A stretch of 48,574 nt of DNA from a virus, in IMG/VR virus record IMGVR_UViG_3300025886_000042, positions 1 through 48,574 of that record. One strand, 5' to 3'. Under the pieces are notes generated by a model, which saw only the letters and a list, made by a program, of their open reading frames with translations, was not told the DNA's origin and did not search any database. Made by a program: the position numbers and the translations under genes. Below, piece after piece: positions 1-7,532 of this stretch (its first letter is position 1; every line of letters starts with the position of its first letter).

Positions 1-122
1 ATACGGCCTGTTAAATACATTGCTCCATTGGAGATCTCTTTCTTCTCTCTTTCGGTGAGAAGGTCGGGACACATACCATCGGGGCATAGTTCGTAATATT
101 CTTGTAAAAGTTTCTTAGACAT
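1..122 (-). CDS. Probable prohead core protease, N-terminal fragment (gp21-like)
   Basis: Only the first 40 codons lie in the window; the gene runs off the left edge. Read from the ATG at 122 the peptide begins MSKKLLQEYYELC and continues to EISNGAMYLTGR. The last part resembles the opening strand of T4 gp21-type prohead proteases, where a phrase like MYLxGxxQxADxxNxNGRxYP is expected next; that catalytic part is outside the window. The gene starts one base after the stop of a head-leader protein (124-468) and follows the portal gene. In T4-like phages the order portal, small core proteins, protease, scaffold, major capsid is standard. In that family the protease cleaves scaffold and internal proteins after (I/L)-x-E. 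The call rests mainly on position plus a short resemblance. Confidence 0.55.
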   Translation of the reverse strand, partial: MSKKLLQEYYELCPDGMCPDLLTEREKKEISNGAMYLTGR

Positions 123-123
123 T

Positions 124-468
124 TTATCGCTCTAAATCATAAGCTGGATTACCAAATTCATTGTTGCGTCCTGATTGTCCCAAAAAGTCTTTCATTACAA
201 GTTTTTTTGTTTCATCATCCAACTTACTCATAAGATCTACAAGCTCATCAGAAGTCATTAGTCTGACTATAGATTCTAGTTGTTCTCTTTCATCAACAGT
301 AATTTCTCGTGGAGCATTCGGCTCAAGATCGTCTTGCGGAGCCTTGCCGTAACCCATATCAGTATTTCCGGGTGCTGTCTCACCGGGAATATAATTACCA
401 TATACTTCAGTAACCTTGCTTATTTCTTCTTTAATAATTTGTTTAAGTCTTTCTTTTGTAAGTTTCAT
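124..468 (-). CDS. Small head-associated protein with putative capsid-targeting leader (leader protein 1)
   Basis: This 114-aa acidic protein starts MKLTKERLKQIIKEE. The same leader type opens the products starting at 6751, 9642 and 10078, while the rest of each protein differs. After the leader comes a Gly/Pro-rich stretch (residues about 24-48) and a helical acidic C-terminal half. The leader contains I-K-E, matching the (I/L)-x-E rule of T4 prohead protease sites, and the probable protease gene begins one base after this stop. By analogy with T4 internal and core proteins I infer delivery into the prohead followed by leader cleavage. GAGAG upstream of the ATG is a plausible ribosome site. 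No domain is recognised in the mature part; it could also be a small scaffold protein in the gp67/gp68 position. Confidence 0.6.
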   Translation of the reverse strand: MKLTKERLKQIIKEEISKVTEVYGNYIPGETAPGNTDMGYGKAPQDDLEPNAPREITVDEREQLESIVRLMTSDELVDLMSKLDDETKKLVMKDFLGQSGRNNEFGNPAYDLER

Positions 469-492
469 TGTTAGTCTCTCATAAAATTCAAA

Positions 493-509
493 CGGGCGCT
501 ACCCGCCCG
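493..509 (-). terminator. GC-rich hairpin, possible weak terminator or attenuator
   Basis: CGGGCG at 493-498 pairs with CGCCCG at 504-509 around a 5-nt loop. On the minus strand the stem is followed by TTTGAATTTT, a broken U-tract. It stands out in an AT-rich region and lies between a 17-codon mini-ORF and leader protein 1. It may reduce readthrough or protect an RNA end in the head operon. The weak U-tract keeps confidence low. Confidence 0.35.
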
Positions 510-511
510 AG

Positions 512-565
512 TTAGGACCCGCTGCAACAGCGACGAACTGGTTGTAACATCCATTTCTTAGTCAT
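512..565 (-). CDS. Candidate 17-aa mini-ORF in the head operon
   Basis: The reading frame MTKKWMLQPVRRCCSGS starts at an ATG that overlaps the TGA of the upstream membrane protein gene (ATGA). A strong AGGAG lies 5 nt before it, inside the last codons of that gene. This is the best ribosome site nearby, yet the next large gene starts almost 100 bases further on, so the site seems dedicated to this short frame. The GC-rich hairpin follows directly. The peptide could be a real micro-protein, a leader peptide, or chance. A second frame here reads NQFVAVAAGPNSGG then stop but has no start codon of its own, so a sequencing indel or frameshift is possible. Confidence 0.35.
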   Translation of the reverse strand: MTKKWMLQPVRRCCSGS

Positions 566-903
566 GATTGCTCCTTAGTGTTAATCTTTATTCCGTCATC
601 GTTCACAAGCATACTCAAAAAATACGATGTTCCTGATGCCATCCACCCGCAAATTAAAAAGTTTGCGAATGTATAATCAAATGTAAATAGTTCGGTAAAG
701 CCGTTTAAGGTGAATAAAAGGGCACCAACCCAAAAACCCATACACATAGGACAATGCCAAACTTTACCCCAGCCACGATAAGCATCCTTAGCAGGACGGA
801 TTTTATCAAAGACTGATCCATAAACAAGAATTTGTGTGAGGCCGTATGCGGCGAGGATAAACCAAAGCCAGCCTGCGTCAAATTCTAAAAAGCTTATATT
901 CAT
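562..903 (-). CDS. Small membrane protein with CPMC motif (DUF1360-like)
   Basis: A 113-aa protein with three likely membrane segments at about residues 11-31, 53-70 and 80-100. Between the first two lies HCPMCMGFWVG, with C51 and C54. The CPxCxGFWVG pattern resembles DUF1360-type small membrane proteins found in phages and bacteria; their biochemical role is not established. The gene lies two bases after the preceding stop and within the head gene block, so it is late and co-transcribed with portal and protease. I see no clear ribosome site. It may act in the host membrane, but nothing in the sequence shows a specific function. Confidence 0.5.
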   Translation of the reverse strand: MNISFLEFDAGWLWFILAAYGLTQILVYGSVFDKIRPAKDAYRGWGKVWHCPMCMGFWVGALLFTLNGFTELFTFDYTFANFLICGWMASGTSYFLSMLVNDDGIKINTKEQS

Positions 904-905
904 CT

Positions 906-1523
906 CTAGTAATAGCCCCCGTATGGATAGGCGCCGAAAATGTAAGGGCGGATTGAGCCTTTCTCTGCTTTTTCGGGGACCTTGCCAAGTGCTGTTGAAT
1001 CTTCAGCATCAGGATGGGTTAAATAATCATCATACATTTGTTCATAATCTTCCATGCTAACCCATGCCGGTCGTTCTTCTTCAATCCATTCTGAAATCTG
1101 GTTGAGAACTAGTGGAATTAAATTATCTTTCTTTTCAGTGTTTTTCATTTCTAACATGATTCCCTCTAGAGAACCATAGATATTCCCACCCTGTATGGTG
1201 TCAAATTGAAGTATTCCTTTTCGTCGAAGTCTTTCCATAAGACGACTAGAAGTTCCATAAACTGTATCTGTTGCTAAATCTTTAGCAAATGTCATAACCT
1301 TTTTTTGCTCTACCATAACCACAATATCAATTTCAGGATGATCAAAAATCATTAAATCACCATTATTTGCTTCACGAATATTTAAATTAAATTTAACTTC
1401 ATTTATTTTTGGGTTGTTTAAGGCAACTCCAATTTTAGGCGAAGAAGGATTAATTGAGACACTGATTGAAGTATCGGGAGGAGGCAGTTGGGAACTACCT
1501 GCTAATTTAACATTAATTGCCAT
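906..1523 (-). CDS. Head-region protein of unknown function (205 aa)
   Basis: I do not recognise a domain. The N-terminal 60 residues are rich in Pro, Ser and beta-forming residues (PPPDTSISVSINPSSPKIG), the middle is mixed alpha/beta and basic (SSRLMERLRRKG near residue 95), and the C-terminus is aromatic and Gly-rich (YIFGAYPYGGYY). The start overlaps the preceding gene by 11 bases, which suggests translational coupling. Its place between portal and prohead protease suggests a structural or assembly role in the head or neck, but that is from position only. Confidence 0.5.
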   Translation of the reverse strand: MAINVKLAGSSQLPPPDTSISVSINPSSPKIGVALNNPKINEVKFNLNIREANNGDLMIFDHPEIDIVVMVEQKKVMTFAKDLATDTVYGTSSRLMERLRRKGILQFDTIQGGNIYGSLEGIMLEMKNTEKKDNLIPLVLNQISEWIEEERPAWVSMEDYEQMYDDYLTHPDAEDSTALGKVPEKAEKGSIRPYIFGAYPYGGYY

Positions 1524-2316
1524 TTTTCTTTACCTCATAGACTAAATCTTGGATGTAAAAGAGATCCCTAAGCATTTGTTCGTCTATGCGCCTTTTGCTA
1601 AAATTATTGAGTTTATCGACAACTTTTTGAGCATTATCGACATATGTATTATTTTCAAGATTTAATAAAGATTTTTTCAATCTTCCTATCTCTTCATTCA
1701 TATGAGATTTTAAACCTAAGCCATTGTCCGAGAAAGACACAATAAAATTAGTTAATAAATCTCTTTGTTCCGGTCTCAACGATTCGGAATAGGTTTCGTT
1801 AAATTTGTTGACAAAAGTCTTATAAGTAAGATTGTCTATGTGTTGCATTTTGGATTCATTTAATTTTTCAATACGAAACTCTATTACACGCTTTTCAATT
1901 AAAAGTCGCTTTTTGGCAGGGAGCCTTGATTGATTAAAAAATAGCCCAGCAGTAGCTATGTTTTTATAATTGGGCACAAAATTAGAAAAGATTTTTGGAG
2001 TGAATGTTTCGTTTATTTGTTTAATCAAGGTAGTCTGTACATTGAAGACTTTCTTGCGATCTAAATTTTCATAATCTTTCTTGATCTCGTAGATTACCCT
2101 AAGAGATTGAGAATTATCTGTGTGACCTGTTCCCTCAAGAAGAGAACTATAAATTTTTAATTCCTCTTTAAGGACTGTTCCTGATGAAAAATAATTCTTT
2201 AGTATCTCTACTATTTTTTGTTTTCTTTCATCTTGATTTCTAACAATTGCCTTTGTTAATTCTTTAACTAAGCACTCGTAAAGAAAAGCGGTATTTCTTT
2301 TCTTATTATGTTTCAT
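1513..2316 (-). CDS. Head-region alpha-helical protein of unknown function (267 aa)
   Basis: The likely start is the ATG at 2316 (MKHNKKRNTAFLYE), which has AGGGA about 8 nt upstream; an in-frame ATG at 2325 is too close to that site. The product is almost entirely helical and Lys/Asn/Leu-rich with no signal peptide or membrane segment. It overlaps the 3' end of the portal gene and the 5' end of the next gene. No catalytic motif is visible. From its position directly after portal it is probably an assembly or core protein, or a neck component. Confidence 0.5.
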   Translation of the reverse strand: MKHNKKRNTAFLYECLVKELTKAIVRNQDERKQKIVEILKNYFSSGTVLKEELKIYSSLLEGTGHTDNSQSLRVIYEIKKDYENLDRKKVFNVQTTLIKQINETFTPKIFSNFVPNYKNIATAGLFFNQSRLPAKKRLLIEKRVIEFRIEKLNESKMQHIDNLTYKTFVNKFNETYSESLRPEQRDLLTNFIVSFSDNGLGLKSHMNEEIGRLKKSLLNLENNTYVDNAQKVVDKLNNFSKRRIDEQMLRDLFYIQDLVYEVKKNGN

Positions 2317-4243
2317 CTTCGTCATCCCTAATAATTAAGCTTTCTAGTAAACTTTTAATCTCATTGTTTGTTTTAAATAGTTTTTTCTCTTCTAAATCCT
2401 CATGCACTATTATTTCTTCAAACATTCCTTTAGTTAAAGAGTCAAGACCGCTATCTCCCATCTTACCCGGAAAGGTGGTTCTTTTGGTTGATCCACGGAC
2501 TTCACCCGAAGTAGCGACATTCTTATAATTCTTTGTTAATCTTCCTTTATCATATGAAGATTTGTGTCTTTTATAAGGTCCTCGCTTGCCATCATCTCTG
2601 TTGGCGGGAGGTGTGGCTAAAAGGGTTGTTTCCTCGTCACCACCAGCATCTTCTGTTTCACCTTCGTCACCAGCACCTAAGTCAAGATCACCTAAATCTT
2701 CATCACCACCAAGGTCATCTCCACCAAGGTCGCCAAGATCTCCAAGGCCACCACCGCCGCCTCCGGCTTCTTCATCTGGTTGTCCTACATTTTCAAGAGC
2801 AACAGAAAATTTCTTATCATGGAAAATCTCTCGTTGATTACGAACAAATTCGTCTGCGGACATTCCAAACATATTTTCTGCGACCCAGCGCTTTGAAAAG
2901 TATCCTTCAGTAGCAGCAGCGGCAACTTCAAACTTCTGTTTCCAGTGTTCTAGCTCTTGAAGTTCAGCTATCTTTGATGGGTTGTTAAGAGATAGTTTAA
3001 AGCTAAGAAGATCATCGCCTCTAAATCCTAAAGTATATAAGTGAATAATTCCAATTTTTTCTAATTCAGAAATAGCCACTCTCTGTAGTCTTTGAATTGT
3101 TCTAGCAAATCGAATATCTTTTTGAGCTAAGGTTGTTTTATCTTCAGTTGCTCCTTCTCCCATCGATAGATATGATTGAGGTACCTTTAAAGCTGAAAAG
3201 AGTTTGTCTCGTAAATATTTAACATCTTCTATCTGAGCAGTAAATTGTCCTCCGGGTAAATTAGAGATTTCTGAGGTACTGCCGCCTCGGACAGGAATAA
3301 AATAATCTTCTTCAATTGAAAGAGGATTGTAGCGAAGGTCTACACGACCAGTTGATGGATCAACAACTTGGTGTCTCTTCATCTGAGTCATAACCTTCTG
3401 CATGTATTGTTCTACATCTTCAGGTGCGATGTTACCAACATCGATTTTAAAAACACGACGCTCAGGAGATCGAACAATTCGATATGCCATCATCGCATCT
3501 TCAAGTAAAATCAATTGTCTCCAAATCCTTCTAGCTGGTTCTAATACAGAAGTTCCATAAGGCACAAATTTGTCATTACCTAAAATACGAAAATGAGCAA
3601 CTTGCCAGTTTTCAAGGGTAAGTCCACCGGAATTCCATTGGTATTGAACATAATTAGGATTAGCAGGATCTTCGCCTTCTAATCTTTCGATCTCTTGAGG
3701 AGGTAAGCCAATTACATTTTGGATTCCCATTTTATCATCAATGTCTAAATAAAGAAATAGGTCTCCGTATTTACACATGGTACGACACCATCCAAAAAGG
3801 TTGTAATCTATATTAAGAACTTTGTGATAAAGGTTTTGAAGAAGATAGTTAATTTCTTCGTTAGTACACTTAACATTAAGCATGGGCTGTAAGGCTGAGT
3901 GTGTTGTCATTTCATCCGCATAGATGTCTAATGACGAAGCAATCTCTGGTGTATACTCCATCTCGTCAAAATCTATATATCTTTCGGATCGGTTGCGATT
4001 AGCAACCATATTGGCTCCGAGTTGAGTTAGTGGACTATACTGATCAATTTTTTTAAATTGTTGTCCAGAAGGTGTACGGAACTGACTGGCGTAGACATCT
4101 AAATGTCGTCGTCGTAAATCACGACCCGTTTGAGTCCGTCGAGTTACAATAGGTCCTGAAAATAATCTAGTCAGCGCTTTGAATAATTCATTATTTTCGT
4201 TGTTTGGGTTTTTACCATTTCTTGTTTTTTTTCGTGGTGCCAT
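2306..4243 (-). CDS. Portal protein (T4 gp20-like)
   Basis: A 645-aa protein encoded directly after the terminase large subunit. It forms the dodecameric DNA gateway at one head vertex, to which the terminase docks. Supporting features are the opening with basic residues and RRRHLDVYASQF, IASSLDIYADEMTT near residue 98, and the central stretch KVPQSYLSMGEGATEDKTTL, typical of gp20-family portals in which a DKTTLAQ.D.RFARTIQRLQ helix follows. T4 gp20 is 524 aa; the extra length is a C-terminal low-complexity Gly/Asp/Leu/Glu segment at residues about 488-535 and a basic linker after it. AAGGA precedes the ATG. The call is firm from motif and context. Confidence 0.88.
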   Translation of the reverse strand: MAPRKKTRNGKNPNNENNELFKALTRLFSGPIVTRRTQTGRDLRRRHLDVYASQFRTPSGQQFKKIDQYSPLTQLGANMVANRNRSERYIDFDEMEYTPEIASSLDIYADEMTTHSALQPMLNVKCTNEEINYLLQNLYHKVLNIDYNLFGWCRTMCKYGDLFLYLDIDDKMGIQNVIGLPPQEIERLEGEDPANPNYVQYQWNSGGLTLENWQVAHFRILGNDKFVPYGTSVLEPARRIWRQLILLEDAMMAYRIVRSPERRVFKIDVGNIAPEDVEQYMQKVMTQMKRHQVVDPSTGRVDLRYNPLSIEEDYFIPVRGGSTSEISNLPGGQFTAQIEDVKYLRDKLFSALKVPQSYLSMGEGATEDKTTLAQKDIRFARTIQRLQRVAISELEKIGIIHLYTLGFRGDDLLSFKLSLNNPSKIAELQELEHWKQKFEVAAAATEGYFSKRWVAENMFGMSADEFVRNQREIFHDKKFSVALENVGQPDEEAGGGGGGLGDLGDLGGDDLGGDEDLGDLDLGAGDEGETEDAGGDEETTLLATPPANRDDGKRGPYKRHKSSYDKGRLTKNYKNVATSGEVRGSTKRTTFPGKMGDSGLDSLTKGMFEEIIVHEDLEEKKLFKTNNEIKSLLESLIIRDDEDET

Positions 4244-4246
4244 CTT

Positions 4247-5830
4247 CTATCCTTTAAAAATCCATACAAAGTCTTTAGTCTGTTGTATAGAATCTTTATG
4301 CTTATTATAAAAATCTTCTTTATGAGCCGATTGGCCCTTAATGGTGGTTTGCATTTGAGTTTTAGACATCATCATGCCGCCCATCATTGCTTTCTTATAG
4401 GCTACATCTCGTTGGTCTACTTCTATCGCTGTATCTCGAACCCAGCATGCGATTGATAACGCCATAACCAGATCATCGTGGTATGATCGCATTGCTTGTG
4501 GTCTCCCATTATGCCAAATAAAAGTCTTGAATTCATGAAAAAGTCGTGAAGATCTAACAGTAATTAGTTTGTTTCTTATGTACTCTTCCATTTTCGCTAT
4601 AATTAGTGGCCTAGTTTTTGAAGAGTTAGTAAAGCCGGGAACTGAATTGGATACATAATCCGCCTTATGTTGCTCGATGAATTCGTGCGATCCTTTAATT
4701 GAATAGTAGAGATTAGAGTAATTTTTTAAGATTAGCTTTTCTAAAACCGAAATGCCAATTCCATTGTTCTCGACAACTAAAAGGCATTTGCCGTATTCAT
4801 TACCAGCATCAAAGAGAATGTCGGAATATAAGTCAAGAGATGGCTTACCTTGATACTCCGCAACTATTTCCATTGTCCCAAGCTTGATGATATGAAAAAC
4901 CGAATAATCTGCTCCATCACCACGAGCCACATCAGCCACCAGCAAATATTTAGAATCATCTTGATACTTCTCCCAAATCCAGAAATTTCTATCAAAGCCT
5001 ACCCGATAGACAGGATCGCTCACACAAGTGTGGACCCATTCCATATCTTCGGAATTAAGAACATTTTCACCAGATGAGTTGAAGTTACATTCAAGCTCTT
5101 GTGCTATCTGACGACGCGACATGTTTTTGGTTTCATTTCTAAACCATTCTTGATCTCGCTCTGGGTGTACCTCCCATGGGAGTACGACAGATTTGAAATC
5201 GTTTTGATTGTCCTCAGCATCAACAAAGGTCTTGTGAAACCAGTTACCGACACCGTTAGGCGTTGAAAGGGCTATACAACGACCACCAGTTGATAGAGTA
5301 GGATAGAGAGCAGTCCAGAGTTCATCAAGGCCATCAACAAAAGCAGCCTCGTCAATTACGAGGAGGGAGAGGGCTTCCGAACGACCAGCATCACCAGAGG
5401 TTGACGAGGCTTTAATCTGTGAGCCATTGGTTAACTCAAACGAAGTTCTGTTATCAATTGAGATATCTGTGATGCGAATCCAGTCTGGTAGATTCTTCAT
5501 CATTGCTTTTACTTTCTTTACCAAGTTGGCAGCCGTGGCAAATTTCGTTGCCAATACCATGACATTCTTATCACGGTGAAATAAAATAAGCCAGACAATG
5601 TAGGCGGCAGTAATCGTTGAGATGCCTAGCTGTCGGGCTTTGAGAATAACCGAAAAACGGAAATCATTAAAATCTTGTACCAAATCATCTTGGTAGGGGA
5701 AGGTTTTGAAAGGTATCAGTCCTCTAAGGGGATGGGAAATACGACAATAGTTGTTTATAAAGTAAACCGGATCTTTACCAGATTTTACAATTTCCTTTAC
5801 AATTTCCTTCTTTGATAACTCAAATCCCAT
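4247..5830 (-). CDS. Terminase large subunit (TerL, gp17-like)
   Basis: A 527-aa ATPase-nuclease that powers DNA packaging and cuts the concatemer. The ATPase domain shows a Walker A region KARQLGIST at residues 64-72, Walker B VIDEAAF at 158-164 and coupling motif STP at 189-191. The RNase H-like nuclease domain shows D300 in LLVADVARGDGADYS, E354 in LVVENNGIGIS and D452/D453 in SYHDDLVMALS, matching the three acidic positions of T4 gp17. The usual lysine of Walker A is missing (GIST rather than GKST); K64 may substitute, as in deviant Walker A terminases such as lambda gpA. The start shares a base with the preceding stop (TAATG). No small terminase was identified. Confidence 0.95.
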   Translation of the reverse strand: MGFELSKKEIVKEIVKSGKDPVYFINNYCRISHPLRGLIPFKTFPYQDDLVQDFNDFRFSVILKARQLGISTITAAYIVWLILFHRDKNVMVLATKFATAANLVKKVKAMMKNLPDWIRITDISIDNRTSFELTNGSQIKASSTSGDAGRSEALSLLVIDEAAFVDGLDELWTALYPTLSTGGRCIALSTPNGVGNWFHKTFVDAEDNQNDFKSVVLPWEVHPERDQEWFRNETKNMSRRQIAQELECNFNSSGENVLNSEDMEWVHTCVSDPVYRVGFDRNFWIWEKYQDDSKYLLVADVARGDGADYSVFHIIKLGTMEIVAEYQGKPSLDLYSDILFDAGNEYGKCLLVVENNGIGISVLEKLILKNYSNLYYSIKGSHEFIEQHKADYVSNSVPGFTNSSKTRPLIIAKMEEYIRNKLITVRSSRLFHEFKTFIWHNGRPQAMRSYHDDLVMALSIACWVRDTAIEVDQRDVAYKKAMMGGMMMSKTQMQTTIKGQSAHKEDFYNKHKDSIQQTKDFVWIFKG

Positions 5831-6366
5831 TATTTCCTTGTATCGTTGCTCGGTCGTTTAGCTTTTGCTTGTTTTAAAAACTTCTTTGTGACCTCACGAA
5901 CTGTTGGCTCAGATGGCTGAAGAATTCCTTCAGCATCAATTTTACCAATTTTATAAACTTGGGTCGCTTGAACCCAAGAGTGTACACGAGATGAAGATTG
6001 AACAAGAATATTGCTTTCTCCATCTTTAGTCAATGTGATTGGGTTGCCTGTTATAACTTTATATTCTTTTTGTAAAAACTTTTTGATTTCGTTTAGTTGT
6101 CTGTCGATGTCGTTTTCAAACCCACCAGCATAAACTTCTTTCAGTTTGATCTCAGACTGATAGGTTAAGATCATCGTTGGACCAGAAAAGCGAACTTTGA
6201 AACCATCAATAACACGACTATCAATAATTGGGTTTCCTTCTTCTCTTTTGAGACCGGCAGATCTTTCACGGCCATCGTCGTTGTAATCAGCGACATGAGC
6301 GCCATCGTATGCTCTTGAGGCTGCTTGAGCAAGACCTTGTATAATTTCTAATGTTGTTGAACTCAT
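5830..6366 (-). CDS. Conserved-looking protein upstream of terminase (178 aa)
   Basis: The start is placed at 6366 (MSSTTLEIIQGLAQAAS) because AGAGGA lies just upstream; a longer frame to 6396 would overlap the previous gene and has no ribosome site. The protein has a helical N-terminus, a central alpha/beta part (FKVRFSGPTMILTYQSEI, about residues 58-75) and a basic C-terminus (KKFLKQAKAKRPSNDTRK). No known domain is recognised. It lies where small terminases often sit, and its size is compatible, but I see no helix-turn-helix, so I do not call it TerS. It is translationally coupled to terminase by TAATG. Confidence 0.5.
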   Translation of the reverse strand: MSSTTLEIIQGLAQAASRAYDGAHVADYNDDGRERSAGLKREEGNPIIDSRVIDGFKVRFSGPTMILTYQSEIKLKEVYAGGFENDIDRQLNEIKKFLQKEYKVITGNPITLTKDGESNILVQSSSRVHSWVQATQVYKIGKIDAEGILQPSEPTVREVTKKFLKQAKAKRPSNDTRK

Positions 6367-6367
6367 A

Positions 6368-6751
6368 TTATAATTCCTCTTTAACCTTCGTTTCATCTAA
6401 TCCGGCTTCTTGATCAATTTCAGCTTTCCGTCCCATGATTTGTTTATAAACTGCTGACCCTGTTACAGTAGCCATAATTGCTGGTCCAAAAATACCAGCC
6501 ATTTTTACTACGGCATCCAGAACAAGTTCTAAATTCTCAGGAGTAATATTTTCCATACCCTCGGACAATTGCTGTTCGTCTATAGGGAAAAGCATATCAG
6601 CTATTCCAAGAATGTCTTCGCGACTAAGGCTGTACTCTTGTACTAAATTTTGAAATTCACCCAAGGCTTCTTTATAACCTTCTTTAATAGGTGCCGCATT
6701 GTTCATCTCTTCAGCAATCATTTGCTTAAGAATTTTTGTTGTAAGTTTCAT
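6368..6751 (-). CDS. Capsid-leader protein with hydrophobic C-terminal segment (leader protein 2)
   Basis: The product is 127 aa from the ATG at 6751, which overlaps the upstream stop as ATGA. It opens MKLTTKILKQMIAEE, the shared leader, here with I-A-E as the possible cleavage site. The rest is acidic and helical, with a hydrophobic stretch at about residues 76-102 (VVKMAGIFGPAIMATV) that could be a membrane-active helix. If the leader is removed in the prohead, the mature protein would begin near residue 15-16. A longer frame to 6814 would give a basic N-terminus lacking a ribosome site, so I prefer 6751. The function of the mature part is unknown; a role in DNA ejection or in the virion interior is an inference. 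Confidence 0.55.
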   Translation of the reverse strand: MKLTTKILKQMIAEEMNNAAPIKEGYKEALGEFQNLVQEYSLSREDILGIADMLFPIDEQQLSEGMENITPENLELVLDAVVKMAGIFGPAIMATVTGSAVYKQIMGRKAEIDQEAGLDETKVKEEL

Positions 6752-7122
6752 TTGCTTGGTCTCCAGCCGGTTTTCCATCTTTCTTCTCGGCCTTCTACCC
6801 ATTGTACATAACACTTAAAACAACAACTAAACTTAGTAAAATAAAGATCGTCTTGTGATTTAGTAGTATAAACAGAACAAACAGGACATGAGCGATTAGA
6901 ATCACTATTAAGTAGTTTTTTTGGTATTAAAACACCATTTATTTCTTTCTTCTCAAATTCTTCATCGCTACCAGATGGAGAATAAAAATCCTTAAGCTGA
7001 GATATATATTGTTTTTCTTTCTCATCGGTCCAAGTTTTTTTAGGATTTTGGATTGTTTCTTCACCGTATTTTTCAGCTATCGCTTGTTCTATTTTTACAA
7101 CATAATTTGGATCTTTCGACAT
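6748..7122 (-). CDS. Small zinc-ribbon-like protein
   Basis: A 124-aa protein starting at 7122 (MSKDPNYVVKIEQA); GGAGGA sits four bases before this ATG, which also overlaps the upstream stop as TAATG. Four cysteines in two knuckles, C79-P-V-C82 and C101-F-K-C104 (with an extra C100), are 18-21 residues apart and look like a metal-binding ribbon. The C-terminus is aromatic and basic (YVQWVEGREERWKTGWRP). The N-terminal part is helical with a small acidic linker. The fold suggests nucleic-acid or protein binding. It lies between another Cys-rich gene and leader protein 2, suggesting late expression. No specific family is claimed. Confidence 0.55.
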   Translation of the reverse strand: MSKDPNYVVKIEQAIAEKYGEETIQNPKKTWTDEKEKQYISQLKDFYSPSGSDEEFEKKEINGVLIPKKLLNSDSNRSCPVCSVYTTKSQDDLYFTKFSCCFKCYVQWVEGREERWKTGWRPSK

Positions 7123-7532
7123 TAGTCCTCCGATTTTTTCTGCCAATCATTTGATATTTTATCTTCTTTTATCGGACCACCATCGGCCCAAGTGTAACAT
7201 GTGCGAGCACTATGGCATTTGAAATGATGCATCCAACAATAACCAAGTTTTCCATCTCCGTCAGATACTTCACCGGGCATGCACTCTTCCATACGAGGGC
7301 TAATATCAAATGCAACGCAATTGCCGCACAATGATTGTTTGGCTGTCTTTACATCGGTGTTCCAATGATCTGCTGCTCTTTCCCAATAGCCTTCGTCAGT
7401 CAAGTTTAGAGGTCCGTATTGTATGTGCTCTGCTTCAATAGAAGCATCTCTATTTTTTGTATTTAATTCTAAATCTTGTGTTGCCTTTGGGCATGCAAGT
7501 TTGCTAGATGATCTTATTATTTTTATTCTCAT
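7122..7532 (-). CDS. Cys-rich protein, possibly HiPIP-like Fe-S binding
   Basis: The 136-aa product has seven cysteines: C14, C69, C72, C84, C99, C106 and C112. The segment CGNCVAFDISPRMEEC, followed by GKLGYCWMHHFKCHSARTC, recalls the C-x2-C ... C ... C layout of high-potential iron-sulfur proteins, but the spacing is not diagnostic and I cannot exclude a zinc or disulfide fold. Proteins with this CPKATQDLELNTKNRD opening and YCWMHHFKCHSARTC end seem familiar from marine T4-like phages. The N-terminus MRIKIIRSSSK resembles that of the preceding gene product. The start overlaps the upstream stop as ATGA. A virion-interior or redox role is speculative. Confidence 0.5.
   Translation of the reverse strand: MRIKIIRSSSKLACPKATQDLELNTKNRDASIEAEHIQYGPLNLTDEGYWERAADHWNTDVKTAKQSLCGNCVAFDISPRMEECMPGEVSDGDGKLGYCWMHHFKCHSARTCYTWADGGPIKEDKISNDWQKKSED

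Noticed and set aside
2533-2913. Plus-strand open frame of 126 codons opposite the portal gene
   Set aside because: It reads His/Leu/Gln low complexity and mirrors the portal's Gly/Asp codons. No ribosome site, and a firm gene lies on the other strand.
5830-6366. Small terminase subunit
   Set aside because: The position suits TerS, but I see no DNA-binding helix-turn-helix or central coiled coil, so the role is left open.
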